From NCBI RefSeq assembly GCF_021223605.1, contig NZ_CP075175.1, positions 2,841,001 through 2,905,000 of the forward strand: a DNA stretch of 64,000 bases, written 5' to 3'. The notes beneath the pieces were generated by a model. The model saw nothing but the letters and a program-made list of their open reading frames with translations, made no database searches and had not been told where the DNA came from. A program made the position numbers and the translations under genes. Positions 36,955 to 46,218 of this stretch are shown piece after piece; positions within the stretch are counted from its first letter, which is position 1, and each line of letters begins with the position of its first letter. The DNA is from Paenibacillus sp. 481 (GTDB lineage Bacteria; Bacillota; Bacilli; Paenibacillales; Paenibacillaceae).

Positions 36955-36984
36955 ATTATTTTAGATTCAATTGGAGGTACAACC

Positions 36985-38061
36985 ATGGATGTAACGGCAG
37001 TCATTATGGCAGGAGGAAAAGGTGAGCGTTTTTGGCCTAAAAGTCGGACTAATCTGCCTAAGCAGTTTTTAAATATATCTGGAAGCAAGTCAATGATTCA
37101 GCAATGTGTAAGTAGACTGCAAAAATACATAGATATTGAGAAAATTTTTGTTGTAACGAATAAACTGTATGCCGAATTAATTAAGGCTCAAATACCTGCT
37201 TTGCCTTCTGATAATATTATTATTGAACCGATTGGGCGTAATACGGCACCTTGTGTAGGGCTTGCGTCTATTATTATTGAAGAGAAATTTCCGAATAGTA
37301 CGATGGTAGTCTTGCCGTCAGATCATATTATTAAAGATGAAGATGAATTTTTGAACATCTTAAAAACAGCAGTAGAGGTTAGTCAGGATGGACAAAGTCT
37401 TGTTACGTTAGGTATTCAGCCAACATACCCTGAAACAGGATATGGTTATATTGAAAGCTCGGATGACATCGTTGCCGTAAACGGACTTAACGTGCATAAG
37501 GTTGAGCAATTTGTCGAGAAGCCTGATCTGGAAAAAGCAACTGCGTATATAGAAGCTGGGAACTACTACTGGAACAGTGGGATATTTGTTTGGAGAACAG
37601 ACGTTATTCGGGGCTATATTAAGGAACATATGCCGCAGGTTCATGATATATTAGAAACGATGAAAGCATCATTTAAGAACAATGACCGTAACGTGGTCGT
37701 TAGTACGGAATTTCCAAAAATGCCGGATCAATCTGTGGATTATGGTATTATGGAAAAAGTGAAACATATTTATGTGATTCCGTGCGTATTTGGCTGGGAT
37801 GATGTAGGCAGTTGGACAGCGCTTGAGCGAATTAATGAATCAGATGAAAACGGAAACGTTGTTCGTGGGAATTCATTAAACATAGATACGAAAAGATGTA
37901 TCATAGAGAGCAATGGGAAATTGATTGCTACATTAGGCGTTGAAGATTTAATTATTGTTGAGACAGATGATGTCACGCTTATATGTAATAAAGATAAAGC
38001 ACAAGAAATTAAATCTCTGATCAAAGAAATTCGAGTTCAAAAGATGGAGCATTACCTCTAA
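36985..38061 (+). CDS. manC: Mannose-1-phosphate guanylyltransferase
   Basis: 358 aa, the short form without the phosphomannose isomerase domain. Makes GDP-D-mannose from GTP and mannose-1-phosphate. Motifs: VIMAGGKGERFWPKSR, VLPSDHII, PETGYGYIE, VEKPD and the ManC-type FGWDDVGSWTAL. GGAGG is eight bases before the ATG at 36985. First gene of a plus-strand run whose next two genes turn GDP-mannose into GDP-D-rhamnose, so flux through this enzyme feeds the glycan backbone. Confidence 0.95.
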   Translation: MDVTAVIMAGGKGERFWPKSRTNLPKQFLNISGSKSMIQQCVSRLQKYIDIEKIFVVTNKLYAELIKAQIPALPSDNIIIEPIGRNTAPCVGLASIIIEEKFPNSTMVVLPSDHIIKDEDEFLNILKTAVEVSQDGQSLVTLGIQPTYPETGYGYIESSDDIVAVNGLNVHKVEQFVEKPDLEKATAYIEAGNYYWNSGIFVWRTDVIRGYIKEHMPQVHDILETMKASFKNNDRNVVVSTEFPKMPDQSVDYGIMEKVKHIYVIPCVFGWDDVGSWTALERINESDENGNVVRGNSLNIDTKRCIIESNGKLIATLGVEDLIIVETDDVTLICNKDKAQEIKSLIKEIRVQKMEHYL

Positions 38062-38072
38062 ATCGATCATAA

Positions 38073-39050
<978 letters not shown>

Positions 39051-39066
39051 GAATGGAGTTACTGCT

Positions 39067-40023
39067 ATGAAAAAAGCAATTATAACCGGAGGAACCGGAT
39101 TTGTAGCGGGACATTTGGCTAATAGTCTAATTAATAAAGGGTACACTGTAATCGGGACAACAAGAAACTGTTGTCCTGAGTTGCATTTTAAGGAAACTTT
39201 TGAAATATTAAAAATTAACTATGATGATGTTGATGCATGGAAGAGGTTATTAGATAACTTTCGACCTGATGAAATTTATCATCTTGCTGGGCAAAGTTCT
39301 GTGAGTGAATCTTGGAAGGCTAAAGTGAGTACAATCAACGCTAACTTAGTTAATACAATTAATATTCTGGAAGCTATAAGGCAGAGTGAAGTCTGGGAGA
39401 GTGTGAAAATTTTAACTGTGGGTTCTTCAGAGGAATACGGTCATATTAATGATCTAAATGCCATTACAGAACGAACTCCTCTTCAACCTATCAGTCCGTA
39501 TGGTATCTCAAAGGCGTCTGTTTCTATGCTTGCTAGGCAATACTCTAAAGTTTACAAATTGAATATTATTCATGCTAGGCCTTTTAATCATATCGGACCA
39601 GGTCAATCATTAGGTTTTATTACTAGTGATTTTGCGAAGCAAATTATTTCTATTGAGAAGGGGTTACAAGCTCCAATAATAAATGTTGGCAATTTAGAAG
39701 CCCAGCGAGATTTTACAGATGTAAGGGATATTGTTGAGGCATATGTGAGGCTAATGGAGGGTGGAATACCTGGAGAAGTTTATAATGTATGTTCGGGGCA
39801 GCCTAAATCAGCCCAATCAATTCTAGATTCATTAATAGAAGTTAGTTGTGTTTCAAACGGTATAGAGATCTTAAGAGATGAAACAAAATTAAGGCCCTCT
39901 GATTACCCTTGCTATTTTGGGGATTATAGCAAATTGAAACAGGAAACTGGTTGGGAACCAAGAATAACTTTGACCGAGTCACTTAAAGATATTTTAGATT
40001 ATTGGCGTACTCACATTAAATAA
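39067..40023 (+). CDS. rmd: GDP-4-keto-6-deoxy-D-mannose reductase (GDP-D-rhamnose synthase)
   Basis: 318 aa SDR enzyme. TGGTGFVAGHLANSL, HLAGQSSVSESW, SSEEYGHIN, YGISKASVSMLARQY and RPFNHIGPGQSLGF match Rmd, which reduces the 4-keto group to give GDP-D-rhamnose. The alternative products GDP-fucose, GDP-perosamine or GDP-talose need other enzymes; there is no Per aminotransferase and no fucose synthase here. ATG at 39067 seven bases after GGAG. gmd-rmd pairs of this kind were characterised in Aneurinibacillus thermoaerophilus and Pseudomonas. Distinguishing rhamnose from 6-deoxytalose products by eye is not certain. Confidence 0.85.
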   Translation: MKKAIITGGTGFVAGHLANSLINKGYTVIGTTRNCCPELHFKETFEILKINYDDVDAWKRLLDNFRPDEIYHLAGQSSVSESWKAKVSTINANLVNTINILEAIRQSEVWESVKILTVGSSEEYGHINDLNAITERTPLQPISPYGISKASVSMLARQYSKVYKLNIIHARPFNHIGPGQSLGFITSDFAKQIISIEKGLQAPIINVGNLEAQRDFTDVRDIVEAYVRLMEGGIPGEVYNVCSGQPKSAQSILDSLIEVSCVSNGIEILRDETKLRPSDYPCYFGDYSKLKQETGWEPRITLTESLKDILDYWRTHIK

Positions 40024-40076
40024 CATAAACCCTTTATTATTAAGACTAATCTGATGGGTGGTATACAAGTAATAAT

Positions 40077-40853
40077 ATGATGCGAATTTTTGGGGAGATT
40101 TTTGAATACAGACAAATGCTGGTGAGCGTGGTGCGAAAAGAGCTGCGTTCTCGGTACAAAGGCTCATTTTTAGGTTTTTTATGGACCTTTGTAAATCCAT
40201 TATTGCAGCTCATTATTTATTCGATTGTTTTTCCGTTTATCTTAAGAAATAACCAAGAGAATTATCCTATGTTTCTTTTTGTTGCCTTACTTCCTTGGAT
40301 TTTCTTTACTACTTCTATTCAAGGGGCGACAAATAGTATTGTAGGAGGGGCTAATCTAGTTAAAAAAATATATTTTCCCCGGATGATTCTCCCTCTTTCC
40401 GTTGTGTGTACTAATCTAATGAATTACATCTTTGGACTAGTTATTGTATTTGCTGCTCTTTTGATTACAGGAATTGATTTAACTCTAAATGTTTTTTGGC
40501 TACCTGTCATTTTAGCTATAGAGTTTATTTTTATATTAGGGATAGCATTATTGTTCTCTGCTCTTTATGTGAGATTTAGAGATTTAGAGCATATCGTAGG
40601 TATATTGACAATGGTATGGTTTTATATTACGCCAATCGTATTTGATATGGATATATTCCCTGAAAAGATTGCGGACTTGATTGGCTATAATCCAATGGTT
40701 CCGATAATTAATGGTTTTAGAAGTATTTTGCTATATGGAACTCAGCCGGACTGGGGTACATTACTGTATTCTCTAGGTGTTGGACTTGTGTTATTAGTGA
40801 TAGGGATATTTGTGTTCCAAAAATGTGAGAAGACCTTCGCGGAGGAACTATAA
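40077..40853 (+). CDS. wzm: Polysaccharide ABC transporter permease
   Basis: 258 aa with six membrane helices, ABC-2 type. The N-terminal stretch LVSVVRKELRSRYKGSFLGF-then-LWTFVNPLLQLIIYS is the signature of Wzm/TagG-type exporters of lipid-linked polysaccharides. With the ATPase encoded three bases downstream it flips a finished Und-PP-linked glycan across the membrane. No strong ribosome site before the tandem ATGs at 40077 and 40080. Confidence 0.93.
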   Translation: MMRIFGEIFEYRQMLVSVVRKELRSRYKGSFLGFLWTFVNPLLQLIIYSIVFPFILRNNQENYPMFLFVALLPWIFFTTSIQGATNSIVGGANLVKKIYFPRMILPLSVVCTNLMNYIFGLVIVFAALLITGIDLTLNVFWLPVILAIEFIFILGIALLFSALYVRFRDLEHIVGILTMVWFYITPIVFDMDIFPEKIADLIGYNPMVPIINGFRSILLYGTQPDWGTLLYSLGVGLVLLVIGIFVFQKCEKTFAEEL

Positions 40854-40856
40854 ATA

Positions 40857-42155
40857 ATGAAAGAACAAACGGTTATAAATATTAAAAATGTTAGTAAAGC
40901 TTTTAAAATATATCATGACAAGCCACTTACATTAAAAGAAAAAATACTGCGCTTACGGAGCAATGAACATAGTGAGTTTCTCGCAGTAAATAATTTAAGC
41001 CTTGAAATAAAAAAAGGTGAGACCGTCGGATTAATAGGTCATAACGGTTGTGGCAAAAGCACGCTATTAAAGCTAATCACCAAAATATTATATCCAGACT
41101 CCGGGGAAATAATTGTTGATGGTAGAATATCTAGCTTAATTGAATTAGGAGCGGGGTTTCACCCCGATTTCACGGGTAGGGAAAATATATATACCAATGC
41201 TTCAATATTTGGATTGTCCCGCAAAGAAATTAATGAAAAAATAGATGAAATTATAGAATTCTCAGAACTTGGTGGTTTTATTGAAAATCCAGTGAGAACG
41301 TATTCATCTGGAATGTATATGCGGTTGGCATTTTCAGTTGCAATTAATGTTAATCCAGAGATTTTACTGATTGATGAGATTCTCTCTGTTGGAGATGAAA
41401 ATTTCCAGAAAAAGTGTTTCGAAAAAATTAAAAGCTTCAAATTAAGTGGCGCTACGATTGTAATCGTAACACATGATCTAGGAACAGTTGAGAAAATATG
41501 CGATAGAGTTGTGTGGATAAATAAAGGAATAATTGTGGAGCAGGGTGCGTCTGATCGGGTAGTTAATTTATATCAACAACATATGAATGAAAAGTTTGTT
41601 GAGCAGAAACAGATCGAATTTAAAAAGCAAGAAAAGCAGGAAAAGCAAGAAAAGGAAATCGAGATAGAAGAGTCTCAATCAAGCAATGTTATTGGGACAA
41701 GTGATGAAAGCACATTAACGTTTTCTGATGATGTAAGATGGGGATCCAGAGAAGTTGAGATAACTGAAGCCAGAATGATTAATAAACACGGTGAGAGCAC
41801 AAATGTCATTACTGCGGGTGAATCTGTCACTGTAGAAATTGACTATAAAATAAATTCTCCTCAAAAGGAATATATTTTTGGGATGGGCTTTTACACAGAA
41901 GAGAATGTTCTCCTTTATGGGAATAACACCCAGATTGATAAAATGAAAATTACGAACATGAGAAGTAAAGGTACTGTAAAATTTGTTGTTCAATCATGTA
42001 ATCTTCTGTCAGGTAAATATAAGCTTAATGTGGCTGTAGTCGAAGGTAATCATAGAGCCTTAGATTTTATTAAATATTATATGGAATTCACAGTTGTATC
42101 GAGAGATAGATCTGTTGGATTGATTTCTATTGATCATCATTGGGAACTGGACTAG
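40857..42155 (+). CDS. wzt: Polysaccharide ABC transporter ATPase with C-terminal carbohydrate-binding domain
   Basis: 432 aa. ATPase half (1-245): GHNGCGKST near residue 60, RISSLIELGAGFHPDFTGRE, YSSGMYMRLAFSVAI (signature), ILLIDEILSVGD. Then a Lys/Glu/Gln linker (about 250-285) and a beta-rich C-terminal domain of Wzt_C type (about 290-432). In E. coli O8/O9a such domains bind the methyl- or methylphosphate-capped non-reducing end and so export only finished chains. The following gene encodes a methyltransferase, which fits that scheme. Linker DNA is made of AAGCAAGAAA-like repeats at 41627-41660. Confidence 0.93.
   Translation: MKEQTVINIKNVSKAFKIYHDKPLTLKEKILRLRSNEHSEFLAVNNLSLEIKKGETVGLIGHNGCGKSTLLKLITKILYPDSGEIIVDGRISSLIELGAGFHPDFTGRENIYTNASIFGLSRKEINEKIDEIIEFSELGGFIENPVRTYSSGMYMRLAFSVAINVNPEILLIDEILSVGDENFQKKCFEKIKSFKLSGATIVIVTHDLGTVEKICDRVVWINKGIIVEQGASDRVVNLYQQHMNEKFVEQKQIEFKKQEKQEKQEKEIEIEESQSSNVIGTSDESTLTFSDDVRWGSREVEITEARMINKHGESTNVITAGESVTVEIDYKINSPQKEYIFGMGFYTEENVLLYGNNTQIDKMKITNMRSKGTVKFVVQSCNLLSGKYKLNVAVVEGNHRALDFIKYYMEFTVVSRDRSVGLISIDHHWELD
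41627..41660 (+). repeat. Short repeats coding the KQEKQEKQEK linker of Wzt
   Basis: Tandem nine-base units (AAGCAAGAA / AAGCAGGAA / AAGCAAGAA) in frame, encoding K-Q-E three times at the border between ATPase and carbohydrate-binding domain. Confidence 0.75.
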
Positions 42156-42195
42156 TTGAAAAATAAGTGTTAAGTCATACAAGGAGGTATAGGTG

Positions 42196-43590
42196 ATGAG
42201 CTTAAAGTATACAAGTGTGGAGCATGAAGTGATTTTTAATAAGCTCATGGAAGGTTTACAGCGTACAGAGGATATAAATCAAAGTATCCCTTTCCAAAAC
42301 AACAGTATAGAAAAGAACAAATACATGGAAGAAATCCATACTCATATAAATGTGATGTCCAACACAAGAGAGAATCGTGCCCATAGATATATTCATTCCC
42401 ACAGAAAAGTGTTGGGTCCTTTTATTGTGTTTGGAAAAAAAGTGGTTAGAAAATTTTTGAAGTGGTATTTAGATCCTGTAGCTAATCAGCAGACTGAGTT
42501 CAACAATGCTGTAACGCCTGCTATAGGGAGAACTACTGAGTTACTAAATAGTGTGTTGGATAAGCAGTCAGAAATGGAACAAGCACACTCCAATAGGATT
42601 GAACAGTTGCAGAGCGAACATAAGGAAGCGTTAGAAAAAGCTCAGGTCCAACAACTACAGTCTGAACAGTCTATTCAAAATCTTGAACAAGAACAGTATG
42701 GTTATAAACTACAAATTGAATCTCTAAATCAACATATAGACTCTCTAAATCGACATACAGACTCTTTAATTCAACAAATAGAATCTACGAATCAATTCGT
42801 AAATTCTATGAGTAAAATAAATGAAATTTATGCAAAACAAGTAGATGAGATTAACAATAAACTAAACAAGTTGAATGATATAGCTCAAATTGATAACAAT
42901 GATCAAAGTTTCTTTTTGAAAACCACATATTCACAATCAGGTGAAGATAGCATATTAGCATATTTGATTATGGTTCTAGGAATACCACTAGAAGAAGTTA
43001 GTTATATAGATCTGGGCGCGAATCACGCCAAGGAAATGAGCAACACGTATCATTTTTATAAATCGGGAGCTAAGGGCGTTTTGGTAGAAGCCAACCCGCA
43101 GCTAATACCAGAACTAAAATTTTACCGGCATAAAGATATAATATTAAACAATTGTGTGGATGTCCATTCAGGCCATTATGTTGATTTTTATATACTTAAC
43201 GGTGACGGATTAAGTACTCCGGATATAGATACGGCTAACCAATTTTGTCAGATGAATTCCACGCTTAAAATTATTGATAAGCAGTCTATAAAAACAATAA
43301 CTTATGATGATATCGTTTCGATCTATTTAGGCAAAGCCCCGACAATCTTATCTATAGACATAGAGGGGAAGGATATGGAAATCATCCATTCTATAAACTG
43401 GGAGGATAATAGACCTCTGATTATTGTTGCTGAGATGATAGAGTACAGCATAGAGTTGGCTTATCATACAAAAAATGAAGCGCTCAAGGAATATTTGAAT
43501 AGCAAGGATTACGATGAATATGCTTTTACCGGAATTAACTCCATTTATCTAGATAAAAGATATTTAAAAGAGAGGGCTGTTAAAAAATGA
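42196..43590 (+). CDS. FkbM-type methyltransferase with N-terminal coiled coil (possible chain terminator/ruler)
   Basis: 464 aa. AAGGAGG lies eight bases before the ATG at 42196. Residues 1-110 are mixed helical with a basic segment FGKKVVRKFLKWYLDP that could touch the membrane. From about 115 to 235 a coiled coil runs (MEQAHSNRIEQLQSEHKEAL onward), including four seven-residue units SLNQHID, SLNRHTD, SLIQQIE, STNQFVN at residues 176-203. The C-terminal third is an FkbM methyltransferase: SQSGEDSILAYL, YIDLGANHA (SAM-binding motif I, near 270), LVEANPQL, LSIDIEGKDMEII. It directly follows wzt and overlaps the next GT by four bases. By analogy with E. coli WbdD, I infer it methylates the chain end and that the coiled coil may set chain length. 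A simple sugar O-methylase is the alternative. Confidence 0.8.
   Translation: MSLKYTSVEHEVIFNKLMEGLQRTEDINQSIPFQNNSIEKNKYMEEIHTHINVMSNTRENRAHRYIHSHRKVLGPFIVFGKKVVRKFLKWYLDPVANQQTEFNNAVTPAIGRTTELLNSVLDKQSEMEQAHSNRIEQLQSEHKEALEKAQVQQLQSEQSIQNLEQEQYGYKLQIESLNQHIDSLNRHTDSLIQQIESTNQFVNSMSKINEIYAKQVDEINNKLNKLNDIAQIDNNDQSFFLKTTYSQSGEDSILAYLIMVLGIPLEEVSYIDLGANHAKEMSNTYHFYKSGAKGVLVEANPQLIPELKFYRHKDIILNNCVDVHSGHYVDFYILNGDGLSTPDIDTANQFCQMNSTLKIIDKQSIKTITYDDIVSIYLGKAPTILSIDIEGKDMEIIHSINWEDNRPLIIVAEMIEYSIELAYHTKNEALKEYLNSKDYDEYAFTGINSIYLDKRYLKERAVKK
42721..42804 (+). repeat. Four 21-base tandem repeats coding coiled-coil heptads
   Basis: Units at 42721-42741, 42742-42762, 42763-42783 and 42784-42804. Units 1 and 2 match at 19 of 21 bases, unit 3 matches unit 1 at 17, and unit 4 is diverged. 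One unit equals exactly one heptad, so copy-number change would lengthen the coil without breaking the frame. Confidence 0.85.
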
Positions 43591-46115
43591 ATATCGCGAT
43601 TGATGTATTAGCCATTTTAGGCCCGGACTCTAAAAATAGAGGAATAGGTAACTATACAACAAGTCAATTGAAAAAGTTGTTTGAAATTGACAAGGATAAT
43701 AGGTATTTTCTTTTGAACTTTATTGAAGATGTCAGCTTGAAAGAACTATTGCATTATTCTGATAATGTGAGCGAACATTACTTTTACGCTGGCGAAGGAA
43801 ATATATTGCTGAAAAACAGAGAATACAAACCGATAATTGGCGATGTAGTAAAACAATTTATCAAACAAAATGAAATAGATGTTTTTTATGTTACTGCTCC
43901 GTTTGATCGGCATATATCTTATGATGCTGATTGGCTAAGTGGAGTTAAGACAGTAGTTACTTTATATGATATTATCCCTTATGTATTTAAAGAAAGATAT
44001 TTAAGTAATAAAACGGGTTATACAGAGTATATGAGTTGTATTCATAACATAGAACGCTTTGACAAGATACTAGCCATTTCACAGAGCGCAAAAGATGATT
44101 TTATTGAACATTTTAAAACAGTCAACGATCAAATAGATGTTATTTATGCTGGGATTGATGAATGGTATACAAATTTGAATATGACTGATGAAGACAAAAA
44201 ACACATAAGAAAACAGTATAACATCCAAGATGAGTTTATTATGTGTACAGGCGGCGACGATGATAGAAAAAACATATCAGAGCTAATTAAAGCATATGCA
44301 AAAATGCCAAAACACTTAATTGATAAATATCAACTTGTTATTGCTTGTAGACTGAGTCAAAGTTCAGTGGAGCGTTACCATGATATTGCTAATAAAAACA
44401 ATGTGCGGGATAGATTGATACTTACAAACTTTGTTCCACTGGATCATTTGATTAAATTATACAATATGGCGCATGTCGTCGCCTTCCCTTCTCAATATGA
44501 GGGTTTCGGGTTGCCAGTTATAGAAGCTATGGCTTGCAGCACAGCTGTGCTAACTTCAAACAATTCCAGCTTGGGCGAAATTGCTCGAGACGCGGCTATA
44601 TTAGTTGACCCGTTTGATAGAAAGGACATTACTAGAGGGTTAGTTGAAATCCTTGAATCGGCTGATTTAAACGATCTGGTTGCCAAAGGGCACGAACGCT
44701 TGAATTTATTCCAATGGGAGAAAGTAGCGAGAGATACATTGCATGCTTTTGAATCCATTATGAAAAATGAAAAAGAAGAAGTTGTCGAATCGGAAAAGCG
44801 AAAAATAGCATTTTTTACGCCTCTGCCTCCTAAGCAGTCTGGGATTGCAGATTATAGTTTAGATATACTAAACGAGCTAGTTAATTACTTTTCGATTGAT
44901 GTCTATATTGATAAGGGCTATGTTGTAGAATGTAAATTGAATGATGGTATAGATGTGTATAGTCATGATAAATTTGCTGCGAATAGAAATAAATATGCTG
45001 ATATAGTGTATCAGGTTGGCAATAGTGATTATCATTCATATATGTTTCCATATATAAAGAAATACTCTGGAACGGTTGTGCTTCATGACTATAACTTACA
45101 CGGTGTTATTCATTATTTAACAGCTAGAAAAGGTGACCTGAAATCGTATAAAGAGTTATTATGCGAAGACAATAGCAATGAGTTTGTAGCGAACTATATT
45201 AATGATATTAGTTCTGGTAACAGTGGGTTGAAAATATTTGAAATAGCGAGTAATGGTATGGTTGCGAATTATGCCGACAAAATCATTGTTCATAGCGAGT
45301 ATGTTAAAAAATTGTTGTTGGAGAAAAACATTAGTCATCATGTTGGAAAAATACCTCATTATGCTAATGTTACTGATTTGAACAACGATATTAATGAAAT
45401 CAGAGCAAAATTAAATATTGCGGACAGCCACATTGTGCTATCTGCTTTTGGGCATATTCACGAAACAAAGAGGATCATGCCAATTTTAAAAGCATTTAAA
45501 AAGTTACTGGAATTGAAGGAAGATCTATTGCTTTGTTTAGTAGGAAAACCGTCACCTGATATTAAACAAGAGCTAGAGCAATATATCATGAGTAATAAGC
45601 TGGAAGATAAAGTTATTGTCACGGGTTATGTTGATTTAACCACTTTTGAGGACTATATTGATGCAACTGACATTTGTCTGAATTTAAGGTATCCGTACAA
45701 TGGGGAAACATCAGGCAGCTTTATGAGAATTCTCGCTAAGGGGAAATGCGCTGTTATAAATGATGTGGGCAGTTTCTCAGAGGTACCGGATGACTGTTGT
45801 GTTAAATTATCTTCACCTGAAAACACGCATGAAACACGTGAAATTGACATGGTGTATCATTCGTTAAAAGAGTTAATATCAGATAAAGAATTAGTTGATA
45901 ATATCGGGATAAATGCTAGGCAATATGCAGAGAATGAACTCGATATCAAGAAAATTTCGAAGAAGTACGCTGATTTCATAAAAGAAGATACTACATCATC
46001 ATTAACAGATACACTAATCGATGCCATTGTCGAGGAAACAAAATCAAGTCAGTGGAATAATCGCAATTTATATCAATTGTCAGCTACGTTAGCATATGCT
46101 AAAAGTGGTATGTAA
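43587..46115 (+). CDS. Double-domain GT4 glycosyltransferase (candidate polymerase)
   Basis: 842 aa with two GT-B units. First (about 1-390): NIAIDVLAILGPDSKNRGIGNY, VTLYDIIPYVF, CTGGDDDRKNISELIKAY, PSQYEGFGLPVIEAMACSTAVL. Second (about 405-815): KRKIAFFTPLPPKQSGIADYS, VVLHDYNLHGVIHY, SAFGHIHETKRIMPILKAF, LRYPYNGETSGSFMRILAKG. Two fused transferases are typical of processive O-antigen polymerases such as WbdA in ABC-transporter pathways, where each half adds a different linkage or sugar. It overlaps the methyltransferase gene in an ATGA, fitting a polymerase-terminator pair. Donors probably GDP-D-rhamnose and, perhaps, dTDP-Fuc3NAc. Confidence 0.88.
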   Translation: MNIAIDVLAILGPDSKNRGIGNYTTSQLKKLFEIDKDNRYFLLNFIEDVSLKELLHYSDNVSEHYFYAGEGNILLKNREYKPIIGDVVKQFIKQNEIDVFYVTAPFDRHISYDADWLSGVKTVVTLYDIIPYVFKERYLSNKTGYTEYMSCIHNIERFDKILAISQSAKDDFIEHFKTVNDQIDVIYAGIDEWYTNLNMTDEDKKHIRKQYNIQDEFIMCTGGDDDRKNISELIKAYAKMPKHLIDKYQLVIACRLSQSSVERYHDIANKNNVRDRLILTNFVPLDHLIKLYNMAHVVAFPSQYEGFGLPVIEAMACSTAVLTSNNSSLGEIARDAAILVDPFDRKDITRGLVEILESADLNDLVAKGHERLNLFQWEKVARDTLHAFESIMKNEKEEVVESEKRKIAFFTPLPPKQSGIADYSLDILNELVNYFSIDVYIDKGYVVECKLNDGIDVYSHDKFAANRNKYADIVYQVGNSDYHSYMFPYIKKYSGTVVLHDYNLHGVIHYLTARKGDLKSYKELLCEDNSNEFVANYINDISSGNSGLKIFEIASNGMVANYADKIIVHSEYVKKLLLEKNISHHVGKIPHYANVTDLNNDINEIRAKLNIADSHIVLSAFGHIHETKRIMPILKAFKKLLELKEDLLLCLVGKPSPDIKQELEQYIMSNKLEDKVIVTGYVDLTTFEDYIDATDICLNLRYPYNGETSGSFMRILAKGKCAVINDVGSFSEVPDDCCVKLSSPENTHETREIDMVYHSLKELISDKELVDNIGINARQYAENELDIKKISKKYADFIKEDTTSSLTDTLIDAIVEETKSSQWNNRNLYQLSATLAYAKSGM

Positions 46116-46132
46116 CACGGAATAATTTTAGT

Positions 46133-46168
46133 ACAGAACTTAGGTGCCTTTAGGCGCTTAGGTTCTGT
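46133..46168 (+). terminator. Hairpin between the double GT and the LTA-synthase-like gene
   Basis: ACAGAAC pairs with GTTCTGT and inner GTGCC with GGCGC around TTTA; the middle TTAG segments can also pair with wobble. Only a short T run follows, so it may attenuate transcription or protect the 3' end and not stop it fully. Confidence 0.55.
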
Positions 46169-46218
46169 TTACTGTTAGAGTTTATTGCATGTACATACAT
46201 CACGAGGGGCTCAAGATA

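Noticed and set aside
42721..42804. CRISPR or intergenic tandem array
   Set aside because: The repeats are in frame inside a coding sequence, have no spacers and encode coiled-coil heptads.
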